Assembly (NCBI GenBank): GCA_900316075.1
Contig: ONBT01000002.1
Span: forward strand, 55,361 to 119,360
DNA from: an uncultured Lachnospiraceae bacterium
Lineage (GTDB): Bacteria > Bacillota > Clostridia > Lachnospirales > Lachnospiraceae
DNA: 64,000 bases
Direction of reading: 5' to 3'
The first letter of the stretch is position 1. Each line of letters starts with the position of its first letter. The notes below the pieces were generated by a model, which was not told the DNA's origin, made no database searches, and worked only from the letters and a program-made list of their open reading frames with translations. Below are positions 34,005 through 42,380 of the stretch, one piece after another. A program made the position numbers and the translations under genes.

Positions 34005-34205
34005 CCAAAAGGGATGTCATTTGTTCCATAGTCCCTTTCCTGCGACCCAGGCCAGGCAGAAGGGGGTGTCATTTGCAACAAAACCCACTTCCTGCGACCT
34101 ATTGCAGTCAGAAAGGGGGTGTCATTTGCAGCAGAGCCTTCTTCCTGTGACCCCGAGCAGCTAAAAGGGATGCCGTTTGCAACAAAAGGCCCCTCTTGTA
34201 ACCCG
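34005..34205. repeat. Tandem array 2: four units, period about 52 bp
   Basis: The block RTGYCRTTTG recurs at 34015, 34067, 34120 and 34171, spacings of 52, 53 and 51. A second block, TTCCTGYGACC, follows in three units. On the minus (mRNA) strand each unit reads GGGTCR...CAAAYGACAYCCC, so a small hairpin per unit is possible. The array lies between ptsH and ptsI inside the operon. No frame with a start signal crosses it. Confidence 0.85.
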
Positions 34206-34219
34206 TGAGTATTTTTGTA

Positions 34220-34477
34220 TTACAGATTTTCTTTCAGGAATTTTTCAAGTGAAGCTGCCGCTTCCTCTTCCTTTTCCCCGTCGCACTTAACGGTGATTTC
34301 TTCCCCCTGCTTGACACCGAGGGACATGACGCCAAGGATTCCTTTGGCATTCATTTCCTTGTCCCCCTTGGCAATCTTCACATCGCAGGGGAAGGCAGCT
34401 GCGGCCTTCACGAATTCGCCGGCCGGACGTGCGTGGATGCCCTGAGGATCTGTGATCGTGTAAGTAAATTCCTTCAT
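34220..34477 (-). CDS. ptsH: HPr phosphocarrier protein with Gly at position 46
   Basis: The 85-residue protein carries phosphate from enzyme I to sugar-specific enzymes II through His15 (GIHARPAGEFV). The ATG at 34477 has AAGGAGG ahead and gives the normal length. Firmicutes HPr usually has Ser46, the target of HPr kinase, in the context K-S-I-M-G-V-M-S-L. Here it reads K-G-I-L-G-V-M-S-L, with codon GGA at 34340-34342. The regulatory Ser is missing, so CcpA-type carbon control through this HPr should not work. It sits directly downstream of fruA. Confidence 0.95.
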   Translation of the reverse strand: MKEFTYTITDPQGIHARPAGEFVKAAAAFPCDVKIAKGDKEMNAKGILGVMSLGVKQGEEITVKCDGEKEEEAAASLEKFLKENL

Positions 34478-34603
34478 TGTTTTCCTCCTTATATGCTCTA
34501 AAGGCAATTGCGCGGGGAAACTGCGTTTCCCCGCACAACATTATAACAGATATCAAAGTGATTCGCGATGTATGATTTACCGCAGGGCTTCCGGAAAACT
34601 TTT

Positions 34604-34654
34604 GTGATTTACCGCAGGGCTACGCTGCTTCGCAGCTCTCGCCCTGTAAGTCAC
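34604..34654 (-). repeat. Nested hairpin immediately after fruA
   Basis: On the minus strand GTGACTTACAGGGC, GAGA, GCTGC, GAA, GCAGC, GTA, GCCCTGCGGTAAATCAC form a long imperfect stem starting at the fruA stop codon. The architecture (outer stem, GRGA on one side, RTGC-GAA-GCAY inner stem) matches hairpin A at 2988-3021. A partial direct copy, ATGATTTACCGCAGGGCTT, lies at 34572-34590. Confidence 0.65.
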
Positions 34655-36714
34655 ATCTGGTCCGCGTCCTTCTTGATGAAGCCCAGCATAAAGCAGGTCA
34701 CGAGGGATCCGATCAGCCAGGACAGGATGTAGAAGAAGGGATGGCCGACGGTGGCGAATACGAAGACGCCGCCGTGGGGAGCCATCAGGGTGCAGCCGAA
34801 GGCTGCGGAAAGGAGGCCGGCAACCGCTGCGCCAGCGAAGGTGCAGGGGATTACGTGACCGGGGTCAGCTGCTGCGAAGGGAATGGCGCCCTCAGTAATG
34901 AAGGAAGCGCCCATGACCAGGTTCGAAACCCAGGTATCCTTCTCCGCTTCCGTAAACTTCTTCGGGAAGATTCTGGTAGCGAGTGCAATGCCGACAGGAG
35001 GAACCATGCCGCCGACCATGACGGCTGCCATGGCGATGTAGCAGGCCTGAACCTTGGGATCATTGGCTGCAGAGCCGGCATTCATGTAGTCAGATGCCTG
35101 AGCCAGCATACCGGTACCGAAGACGTAAGCTGCCTTGTTGATGGGGCCGCCCATATCGATGGCCATCATGCCGCCGAGGATGAGACCCAAAAGCCAGATG
35201 AGGCCAGAGGATGACAGGCCCGTAAGCATTGCTGAAAGGCCGGTGTTGATGAGGCCGATCAGGGGGTTGAAGATGAAAGTCATCAGGACCCCGACGATGA
35301 AGCAGCCGACGACAGGATAAATCAGCATAGGCCGGATGCCGTCCAAGGACTTGGGCATGCCCTCGGTAATCTTTTCCAGCCAGAGTACGATGTAGCCAGC
35401 CAGGAAGCCGATGACGATACCGCCGAGGAAGCCGGATACCGTGTTGCCGGAATGGGTGAAGCCGAAGTCACTAAGGAACTTCATGAAGCCATGAAGAGGC
35501 TCTGCTCCGTCCGCTCCCCAGACAAAGGAAGCGGCAACGGCATTTCCGTTGGAAGCCAGAAGGCCGCCGAGGAAGCCGACTGCAAGTCCGGGCTTATCGG
35601 CAATAGAGTAGGCGATGTAGCCGGCCAGGACAGGCACCATCATGCCCATGGCGAGTCCCCCGACATACTTGAAGAAGGAGGACAGGGGCAGCATGTTGCC
35701 GAAGTTGCTGCCGCCGGTAGCCCCGTAGCCTGCAATCGTATCAATCAGGAAGGCAATGGCCACAAGGATGCCGCCGCCGATGACGAAGGGAAGCATGTGG
35801 CCGACGCCGCTCATCAGGTGGGTGTAGATCTGGTGGCCTACGGAACCGGAATTTCCGGAAGGAGCCGAAGCACTCTCCTTCTTTCCGCCTGCTGCATGGT
35901 ATACGGGAGCGCTGCCGGAGGAAGCCTTCTTCACAAGCTCTTCCGCCTTGCCGATGCCGTCCGCTACGGAAGCATTGATGAGGGGCTTGCCGTCGAAGCG
36001 GTCCATGGGAACCTTGGCATCGGCTGCGATGACGATGGCCTTGGCATTTTTGATTTCCTCATCCGTCAGGACGTTCTTGGCTCCGCCAGAGCCGCGGGTC
36101 TCAACCTTGACCCGAACGCCGAGATTCTTCCCGGCCTTCTCAATGGCCTCCGCCGCCATGTAAGTATGGGCGATGCCGTTGGGGCAGGAAGTAACGGCCA
36201 GAATCTCCGCGCCGGCGTCTGTCTTCGCCGCCTTCTTTGCCTCTTCTGCCGCCTCTTTTGAAGCTTCCGCCTTGTCGATGACGGAAAGGAACTCGTCCTT
36301 CGTCTTGGCATTCTTCAGGGCAGCTACGAAATCCGGGTCCATCAGGAGCTCGGAGAGGCGGGCCAGAACAGTCAGGTGGACATTGTCCTCGGTATTGGGC
36401 GCCGCGATCAGGAAAATCAGATTCGCCGGCTGCCCGTCGAGGGAATCAAAGGGAACCCCGTCCGGCAGGACCATGGCCGCAAGACCCGGAGCCTTGACGC
36501 TGTCACTCTTGCAGTGGGGAATGGCAATCCCGTCGCCGATGCCGGTCGTGGACTCCTGCTCCCGGGCCAGAACGCCCTTTTCATAGGTCTCCCGGTCCGC
36601 GATGTTCCCCCTTTTCACCATGAGGTCGACCATTTTTGTGATCACTTCGTTTTTGCTGCCCGCGGAGCCATTCAGCTCGATGGAGTCCTTTGACAGCAGA
36701 TCTCTGACTTTCAT
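34651..36714 (-). CDS. fruA: PTS fructose transporter, subunits IIABC
   Basis: The 687-residue membrane protein imports fructose and phosphorylates it to fructose 1-phosphate. The IIA domain (about 1-145) has the active His in GIAIPHCKS, IIB (about 160-260) has the active Cys in AVTSCPNGIAHTYMAAEA, and IIC (about 310-680) has some ten membrane helices. The ATG at 36714 (MKVRDLL) is preferred because AGGTGG precedes it by eight bases; an in-frame GTG lies at 36726. It forms one operon with fruR and fruK upstream. Confidence 0.95.
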   Translation of the reverse strand: MKVRDLLSKDSIELNGSAGSKNEVITKMVDLMVKRGNIADRETYEKGVLAREQESTTGIGDGIAIPHCKSDSVKAPGLAAMVLPDGVPFDSLDGQPANLIFLIAAPNTEDNVHLTVLARLSELLMDPDFVAALKNAKTKDEFLSVIDKAEASKEAAEEAKKAAKTDAGAEILAVTSCPNGIAHTYMAAEAIEKAGKNLGVRVKVETRGSGGAKNVLTDEEIKNAKAIVIAADAKVPMDRFDGKPLINASVADGIGKAEELVKKASSGSAPVYHAAGGKKESASAPSGNSGSVGHQIYTHLMSGVGHMLPFVIGGGILVAIAFLIDTIAGYGATGGSNFGNMLPLSSFFKYVGGLAMGMMVPVLAGYIAYSIADKPGLAVGFLGGLLASNGNAVAASFVWGADGAEPLHGFMKFLSDFGFTHSGNTVSGFLGGIVIGFLAGYIVLWLEKITEGMPKSLDGIRPMLIYPVVGCFIVGVLMTFIFNPLIGLINTGLSAMLTGLSSSGLIWLLGLILGGMMAIDMGGPINKAAYVFGTGMLAQASDYMNAGSAANDPKVQACYIAMAAVMVGGMVPPVGIALATRIFPKKFTEAEKDTWVSNLVMGASFITEGAIPFAAADPGHVIPCTFAGAAVAGLLSAAFGCTLMAPHGGVFVFATVGHPFFYILSWLIGSLVTCFMLGFIKKDADQM

Positions 36715-36781
36715 TCGATAAGCCACCTTTCTTTTTACTTTGTAACCCTCTATCTTACAGGCCGTATGGCCTCATAAGCAT

Positions 36782-36798
36782 GACTAATGTAAACCGCC
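36782..36798 (+). repeat. GACTAATGTAAACCGCC motif copy ahead of fruA
   Basis: A copy matching the consensus at every position. It lies 68 bases upstream of the fruA start, antisense, between fruK and fruA. Confidence 0.6.
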
Positions 36799-36856
36799 AT
36801 CTCCTCCCGCCGGTTTTCATACCCCTTCTCAGCGGAAAAAAGACGCAGCCCCTCTT

Positions 36857-37774
36857 TTAAAAGGCACTTCTTCCCAATTGGGCTAGCAGCCCGTTCACCT
36901 CGTCTCTGGTCGCGAGGTTATCCGAAAAGGCCGAAGCAGAACCGGTGCAGAGGCCGGTGTAGAAAGCTTCTTCGTAGGAACCGCTCTTCAAATAGCCTGC
37001 GATGAAGCCGGCCACCATGGAGTCCCCGGCTCCGACGGAGTTCTTCACCTTCCCCTTCGGCGGCATGGACTGGTAGACATTTCCGTCCTCCGCCACGAGC
37101 AAAGCCCCTTCGCCCGCCATGGAAATGAGGACGTTTACGGCTCCCTCGGACTGCATACGCTTTGCGTATGGTATGACTTCTTCCTTCGTCGTGAGTTTCA
37201 CCCCGTAGATTTCGCCGAGCTCGTGATTATTCGGCTTTACCAGGAAGGGATGGAGGGGAAGCACCATGTGAAGGAGGTCCTTCGTCGCATCGACTACAAT
37301 GCGGATGCCGCGTCCGGAAAGGCGCTCCATGATGTCCCGGTACATGGTCTCCGGCATGACCGAAGGAATGGAACCCGCAAGGACCAGGATATCGCCCTCC
37401 TTCAAGGCATCGAGTTTTTCATAGAGTTCGTCGATTTCGGCTGCCCCTATGCCAGGGCCCATGCCGTTGATTTCAGACTCCTGGTCGCTTCTGAGCTTTA
37501 CATTAATCCTGGAAATGCCTGTCGCCACCGGAATGAAGTCGGAGTGAACTTGCCTGTCATCGAGGAGGCGCTCAATCTCCTTCCCGGTGAAGCCGGCCAT
37601 GAAGCCGAGGGCCGTCGAATCGAGGCCGAGATTTTTCAGGACCAGGGAGACATTGATTCCCTTCCCGCCCGGAAACATAAGTTCCTTCGACGTCCGGTTC
37701 ACCTTCCCCGTCTCGAAATGGTCGACCGACACGATGTAGTCGAGCGACGGATTGAATGTCACGGTGTAGATCAT
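36857..37774 (-). CDS. fruK: 1-phosphofructokinase
   Basis: The 305-residue PfkB-family kinase converts fructose 1-phosphate to fructose 1,6-bisphosphate. It starts MIYTVTFNPSLDYIVSVD, has GGKGINVSLVLKNLG near residue 37 and the catalytic-base region VGAGDSMVAGFIAGYL near residue 246. Its place between fruR and fruA fixes the substrate. It begins 31 bases after the fruR stop. Confidence 0.95.
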   Translation of the reverse strand: MIYTVTFNPSLDYIVSVDHFETGKVNRTSKELMFPGGKGINVSLVLKNLGLDSTALGFMAGFTGKEIERLLDDRQVHSDFIPVATGISRINVKLRSDQESEINGMGPGIGAAEIDELYEKLDALKEGDILVLAGSIPSVMPETMYRDIMERLSGRGIRIVVDATKDLLHMVLPLHPFLVKPNNHELGEIYGVKLTTKEEVIPYAKRMQSEGAVNVLISMAGEGALLVAEDGNVYQSMPPKGKVKNSVGAGDSMVAGFIAGYLKSGSYEEAFYTGLCTGSASAFSDNLATRDEVNGLLAQLGRSAF

Positions 37775-37805
37775 TCAGCTTCACCTCCAGAAACTTTTGC
37801 AGGCC

Positions 37806-38558
37806 TCAGGCCCGCATCACTTCCACAATATTCTTGCAGCCCCTGTATTCCTTCTGCCGCACCCGGTTCGTGAGAATAATAGCCGAGCCGAAGTCCGCAA
37901 AGGACACAGCGGAAACCTCCCCGAATTTGCTGTCGTCCGCCAGCACATAGGCGGTCTTGCAGCTTGCCATGGCGGCCCGCTTCACCATAGCTTCATTCAT
38001 CTCGGGGGTCATGAAGCCCTTCTTCTTCGAGATTCCGTTCGTTCCGAAGAAGCCTTTCGTGAAGTTGTATTTCGTAAGCGACATCAGGGCCTCTTCTCCG
38101 ACGATGGCCTCTGTCGCCGCCTTGAACTCTCCCCCGATCAAGAAGACCCGGCAGCCCCGGCCGGAAAGGACCCGGGCATGGGCAATGGCATTTGTCACGA
38201 AAACGGCCCGCCGGTTCGTCACCTCCTCGCAGAGGTATTCGGTCGTCGTCCCGGCGTCGACATAGACGAAGTCGTCGTCTTCAATGAGAGAGGAGGCATA
38301 GGAGGCAACGGCCTTTTTCTCTTCGGTCTTCAGGCCTTTCCGGACGGCCACATCGTCGTCCCGGATCTTGTAGGTCGACTCCTTCGAAACCGCCCCGCCC
38401 CGGACCTTTTCGAGAAGGCCCTGGGCATCCAGCTCCGTCAGGTCCCGGCGAATGGTGGACTCAGAAATCCCCAATGTCTCCTTCAGGTCCTCTACACGGA
38501 CAACTCCCCGTTCATTCACTTGACCCAGAATCAGCGCAAAGCGCTCTTCCTGCAGCAT
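37806..38558 (-). CDS. fruR: DeoR-family fructose operon repressor
   Basis: The protein has an N-terminal winged helix (LILGQVNERGVVRVEDLKETLGISESTIRRDLTELDAQGLLEKVRGGA). The C-terminal sugar-phosphate sensing domain contains VYVDAGTTTEYL. The start MLQEERFALIL at 38558 gives the usual DeoR beginning; in-frame starts further upstream to 38669 would run through operator-like repeats. It is expected to repress its own operon until fructose 1-phosphate appears. Confidence 0.9.
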   Translation of the reverse strand: MLQEERFALILGQVNERGVVRVEDLKETLGISESTIRRDLTELDAQGLLEKVRGGAVSKESTYKIRDDDVAVRKGLKTEEKKAVASYASSLIEDDDFVYVDAGTTTEYLCEEVTNRRAVFVTNAIAHARVLSGRGCRVFLIGGEFKAATEAIVGEEALMSLTKYNFTKGFFGTNGISKKKGFMTPEMNEAMVKRAAMASCKTAYVLADDSKFGEVSAVSFADFGSAIILTNRVRQKEYRGCKNIVEVMRA

Positions 38559-38663
38559 ATATCCTGTTTCCCCTGCCTGTTTAAGTGCGGCTTCCGGCAT
38601 CCCCCCGCCTGCTGCCGCCTTTTTCACGCTTTTGAAGGAATATAGAAGACGGCTTGCGGAATC

Positions 38664-38748
38664 TTTCATTTCCGGTCATGACCGTTCATTTCCTTCCAAC
38701 TGCATTCATTATATTTTTCGAATCGTTCAAAATCAATCATTTTCTTCC
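38664..38748 (-). promoter_or_regulatory. fru operon promoter with repeated operator sites
   Basis: TTGATT (38736-38731), 17 bases, TATAAT (38713-38708) form the promoter. Three copies of GGAA(R)AAATGA-like sequence surround it, near 38664-38676, 38685-38697 and 38737-38748, and a palindrome CGGTCATGACCG is at 38673-38684. Direct repeats of this type suit a DeoR repressor. Confidence 0.65.
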
Positions 38749-38760
38749 AAATTACTGCAC

Positions 38761-38800
38761 AAAAAGAGCCTGCCGGAATTGTGCAAAATTCCGACAGGCT
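38761..38800 (-). terminator. Terminator after the aminotransferase gene at 38869
   Basis: AGCCTGTCGGAATT-TTGCAC-AATTCCGGCAGGCT is followed by CTTTTT on the minus strand. Confidence 0.88.
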
Positions 38801-38868
38801 TATGATAGCGGCGAATGAAACCGCGTCCTCTATGGTTTTCAAAAGCACGCAGCAAGTGCGTGCCCGGA

Positions 38869-40029
38869 TCATTTCTTCATCTTCCCGATATCCTGCAGAC
38901 GATCGAGGGCACCCAGCAGGGTCTCGTCCTTCTTTGCGAAGTGGAAGCGGATGTAGCGGTTCTCCTTCTCATGGAAGAAGGCGGAACCGGGGACGGCTCC
39001 GACACCGACCTTTTCAGCAAGGTCATAACAAAACTTCTCATCGTCGTCATAGCCGAAATCCGAAATATCGACCAGTACATAATAGGCACCCTGGGGGTCC
39101 GTGAAGGTAAGGCCCAGCTGCTGCAGGCCTCCGACGAAGAGATTTTTCATATGGGTGTAGTGGGCCAGAAGAGACTCGTAGTAGTCATCTCCGAACTCAA
39201 GGCCCGCAACCGCAGCCTCCATCAGAGGAGCCGCCGCCCCGACCGTCAGGAAGTCATGGACCTTGCGGGCCCGCTCAATAACTTCTTCCGGTCCGATGAT
39301 ATACCCCAGGCGCCAGCCGGTAATGGAGTAGGTCTTCGAGAGGGAACTGCAGGAAATCGTCCGCTCCCACATGTCCGGCAGGGAGGCCATATAGGTATGG
39401 GTATAGGGGGCATAGACGATATGCTCATATACCTCATCCGTGATGACCCAGGCGTCATATCTCTTTATGATTTCACTGATGGTCAGGAGTTCTTCCTTTG
39501 AGAAAACCTTCCCGCAGGGGTTGGACGGATTGCAGAGAATCAGGGCTTTTGCCCCCTCCCGGAAGGCCTGTTCCAGAAGGTTCGGGTCAAAGTGAAAATC
39601 CGGCGGAACCAAAGGAATATAAATGGGCTCGGCCCCGCAGAGGATGGAGTCCGCCCCGTAGTTTTCATAGAAGGGAGAAAAGACGGCCACCCTGTCCCCG
39701 GGGTTGACGACCGTCATCAGAGCGGCCATCATGGCTTCCGTGCTCCCGCAGGTGACAACGATTTCCGTATCCGGATTTACCGGGTGCCCCATAAAACGGG
39801 TCTGCTTCTTCGCCAGAGCCTGGCGGAAGTTTTCGGCTCCCCAGGTAATCGCATACTGGTGGGGGCCGGTCAGGGCCACCTCCTGCAGACGTTTGCGGAT
39901 TTCAATCGGCGGGTCAAAGTCCGGAAAACCCTGGGAGAGATTAATAGCTTTGTACCTGTTGGAGACCCTGGTCATCCTGCGGATGACGGAATCCGTAAAG
40001 CCTTCCGTTCTCTCCGATAGTGCTTTCAT
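38869..40029 (-). CDS. Aminotransferase of the methionine/kynurenine type
   Basis: The 386-residue fold-type I PLP enzyme has INLSQGFPDFDPPIEI, which is typical of the YbdL/kynurenine aminotransferase group. It also has LCNPSNPCGKVFSKEEL, WVITDEVYEHIVY and the PLP lysine in CSSLSKTYSITGWRLGY. With mtnA, metNIQ and cysteine genes nearby, transamination of methionine or its keto acid is a reasonable guess. Its first 89 bases overlap the 3' end of the upstream oxidase gene in another frame. The start could be ATG 40029 or the preceding GTG. Confidence 0.85.
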   Translation of the reverse strand: MKALSERTEGFTDSVIRRMTRVSNRYKAINLSQGFPDFDPPIEIRKRLQEVALTGPHQYAITWGAENFRQALAKKQTRFMGHPVNPDTEIVVTCGSTEAMMAALMTVVNPGDRVAVFSPFYENYGADSILCGAEPIYIPLVPPDFHFDPNLLEQAFREGAKALILCNPSNPCGKVFSKEELLTISEIIKRYDAWVITDEVYEHIVYAPYTHTYMASLPDMWERTISCSSLSKTYSITGWRLGYIIGPEEVIERARKVHDFLTVGAAAPLMEAAVAGLEFGDDYYESLLAHYTHMKNLFVGGLQQLGLTFTDPQGAYYVLVDISDFGYDDDEKFCYDLAEKVGVGAVPGSAFFHEKENRYIRFHFAKKDETLLGALDRLQDIGKMKK

Positions 40030-41425
40030 CACTGCTTCCTTTCACTACATGATAGCTCTTGCCCCGGTTCAGGATTTCCTTGGGGTCGAAGGACCGCTTG
40101 ACCCCGTTCATGACGGAAAGGGCCACCGGGTCCGCATATTTGAGGAAGTACTTCCGCTTGGTAAGGCCTATGCCGTGCTCCCCGGAAATCAGGCCGCCGA
40201 GTTCTCCGGCATCCCGGTAGACCGCCGACATATTGATATCATGAAGGAGCTTCCACTCGTCTTCTCCCAGTTTTCCTCGGACCACGCAGAGGTGGACATT
40301 GCCGTCTCCGGCATGGCCGAAGGCCACCAGGGCCATTCCGGTCTTTGCCGACTGGCTGTCGACGAAGCGGAGGAAGTCAGCGGTCCGGTTGATCGGAACG
40401 ACCACATCCACCGGAGCCTGCTCCGACACCGCTTCTATCGAAGTGACGAGGGCGCCCCGTACCTTCCAGATATCCGCTGCCTCTTCCACTGAAAGGGCCT
40501 TGACTCCGATTGCCCCGAGCTTTTCCACAAGACCGTTCAGCTTGTCCGTCCGCTCGTCAATGGAGGACTCGCTCCCGTCAAAGATCATCAACAGGTAGCT
40601 CCCGGCTTCATGGAAGGGCCAGGAGACGCCGGTAAAGGCCTCGCCCCGCTCGGCAACTTTTCGTTCAACAAATTCAAGGGCCGTGGGGTCCAGATTGGCC
40701 TTCAGGATTTCCGGCACGGCGGAGATTCCACTCTCCGTATCCGGGAAGGCTGCAATCAGGCTCCGGCTGGCCTCCGGCTTCGGCACCAGACGGAGGATGG
40801 CCTTCGTGATGACGGCGAGGGTTCCTTCCGAGCCGATGACCAGATTCTTCAGGGAAAGTCCCGAAGCATCCTTGACATTCTTGCTCCCGAGAGTCGTGAC
40901 CCGGCCGTCTGAAAGAACGACCTCCAGGCCCCGGACGTAGTCCCTTGTGACCCCGTAGCGGACCGCCCGCATGCCGCCGGCGTTGGTGCTGATATTGCCG
41001 CCCAGGGAAGCCTTCTTCTCCCCCGGGTCCGGCGGATAGAAGAGGCCTCTTGCTTCCACTTCGTTCTGGAAGTCCTCGAGAATCACCCCGGGCTCCACAA
41101 CGGCCGTCAGAGTCTCTTCGTCAATCTCCAGTATATGGTTCATACGGGAAAGGTCAAGAACAATACCCCCGTAGAGGGGGACCGTGGAACCGGTCAGGTT
41201 CGTGCCGGCTCCGCGGGGAGTGACGTGAATATTATTCTCATACGCAAACCTGAGGACCCGGCTCACCTCTTCGGTCGATTCGGGGAATACCAGAGCGTCC
41301 GCGTGTCCCCGCTCCCTCCCGTGGGTGAATGAATAATATTTTTCTTCTATGGCGTTTCCTGTGAGGACTCTTGCAGGGTCCCCCAGGATGTCAGACAGCT
41401 GAGGCTCTATATTATTATTGCTCAT
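39941..41425 (-). CDS. GlcD-like FAD-binding 2-hydroxyacid oxidase
   Basis: The 494-residue flavoprotein belongs to the GlcD/D-lactate dehydrogenase family. The FAD-binding half shows VTPRGAGTNLTGSTVPLYGGIVLDLSRMN and GGNISTNAGGMRAVRYGVTRDYVRGLEVVL. The C-terminal half shows FGHAGDGNVHLCVV and SGEHGIGLTKRKYF. The ATG at 41425 lies inside the end of metQ, with GGGAG ahead. Family members usually end soon after DPKEILNPGK; this one runs on for about 40 more residues into the next gene, so the original stop may have been lost. The natural substrate, lactate, glycolate or another, is unclear. Confidence 0.85.
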   Translation of the reverse strand: MSNNNIEPQLSDILGDPARVLTGNAIEEKYYSFTHGRERGHADALVFPESTEEVSRVLRFAYENNIHVTPRGAGTNLTGSTVPLYGGIVLDLSRMNHILEIDEETLTAVVEPGVILEDFQNEVEARGLFYPPDPGEKKASLGGNISTNAGGMRAVRYGVTRDYVRGLEVVLSDGRVTTLGSKNVKDASGLSLKNLVIGSEGTLAVITKAILRLVPKPEASRSLIAAFPDTESGISAVPEILKANLDPTALEFVERKVAERGEAFTGVSWPFHEAGSYLLMIFDGSESSIDERTDKLNGLVEKLGAIGVKALSVEEAADIWKVRGALVTSIEAVSEQAPVDVVVPINRTADFLRFVDSQSAKTGMALVAFGHAGDGNVHLCVVRGKLGEDEWKLLHDINMSAVYRDAGELGGLISGEHGIGLTKRKYFLKYADPVALSVMNGVKRSFDPKEILNRGKSYHVVKGSSDESTIGENGRLYGFRHPQDDQGLQQVQSY

Positions 41426-42356
41426 CGAATTTGTACTCCCATGCCGGCTTGAAATAGCCCTTGAATTCATCGTCAAAAATCTTCTTCGTGTCGTCCGACT
41501 GGAAAAGCTCGACCAGACGCTTCAGTTCCGGCCGGTCCTTGTCCGCTTCCCGGACGGCCAGGAGGCAGAAGTAGCTGTCGTCGTCGTACTTTTCTTCGTT
41601 GTAGATGGCCGTCGTCGGGTCGATGCCCGCGTCCAGGGCGTAGTTTCCGTTGATGACGGCTGCCGTCACGTCCGGCAGGGAGGAGACAGTATCAGAGGCG
41701 TTCAGCTCCACCAGCTCCACCTTCTTGTTATATGTCTCGATGTCATTGATTTCCGGATTCGCTCCCGCATCCGCCTTCAGGGTGATGATGCCGGCGTTGG
41801 CAAGGAGCTTTAAGGCCCGGCCTTCATTGGAGGCATCGTTGGGAACAGAAATCTTGTCCCCGTCCTGGATTTCATCGACGCTCTTGATTTTGTCCGAGTA
41901 GAGGTTCATGGCGATGATGAAGGTGTCGCCGATGGACGTGAGGTCCGTCCAGCCCTCCTGGGCAATCTGATTGTTGAAGTAGGCGTGATGCTGGTGGGAC
42001 GTGATGTCGATTTCCCCGTTTTCCAGGGCCTCATTGGGCAGAGCATAGTCAGAAAACTGGACATATTCAAGGTTGATTCCTTCGGCGGCCACCTTTTCCT
42101 TGATGGGGTTCCAGATATCCTCATAGATGGAGGCCGTAAGTCCCAGTTTGACGGTCACAGGGTTTTCCGGGCTGTATGTCGTTTCGGATGAAGTACCGGA
42201 ACCATCGGACGAACCGGTCTGGGTCGTGTCCGCTGCTGTATCCGTGGCTGCCGGAGCACTCGATGTCTCTCCGGTGGAGCCGCAGGCAGCAAAGCCGAGA
42301 GACAGGGTCAGGGCAAGAGCCGCTGCGACAAGGCGCTTTACATTAGTATTCTTCAT
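41415..42356 (-). CDS. metQ: Methionine ABC transporter substrate-binding lipoprotein
   Basis: A lipoprotein signal (LVAAALALTLSLGFAACG) is followed by a NlpA/MetQ domain with NPVTVKLGLTASIYEDIW, ENGEIDITSHQHHAYFNNQ and DKISVPNDASNEGRALKLL. The ATG at 42356 has AAGGAG ahead and starts the signal peptide. It captures methionine outside the membrane for MetNI. The first codons contain TACTAATGTAAAGCGCC, nearly identical to the motif ahead of glnA. Confidence 0.93.
   Translation of the reverse strand: MKNTNVKRLVAAALALTLSLGFAACGSTGETSSAPAATDTAADTTQTGSSDGSGTSSETTYSPENPVTVKLGLTASIYEDIWNPIKEKVAAEGINLEYVQFSDYALPNEALENGEIDITSHQHHAYFNNQIAQEGWTDLTSIGDTFIIAMNLYSDKIKSVDEIQDGDKISVPNDASNEGRALKLLANAGIITLKADAGANPEINDIETYNKKVELVELNASDTVSSLPDVTAAVINGNYALDAGIDPTTAIYNEEKYDDDSYFCLLAVREADKDRPELKRLVELFQSDDTKKIFDDEFKGYFKPAWEYKFDEQ
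42332..42348 (-). repeat. TACTAATGTAAAGCGCC motif copy inside metQ
   Basis: A sense-oriented copy within codons 3-9 of metQ (N-T-N-V-K-R-L). Sixteen of 17 bases equal the glnA copy. Confidence 0.45.
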
Positions 42357-42380
42357 TGGATTCTCCTTCCTCCCCATAAT

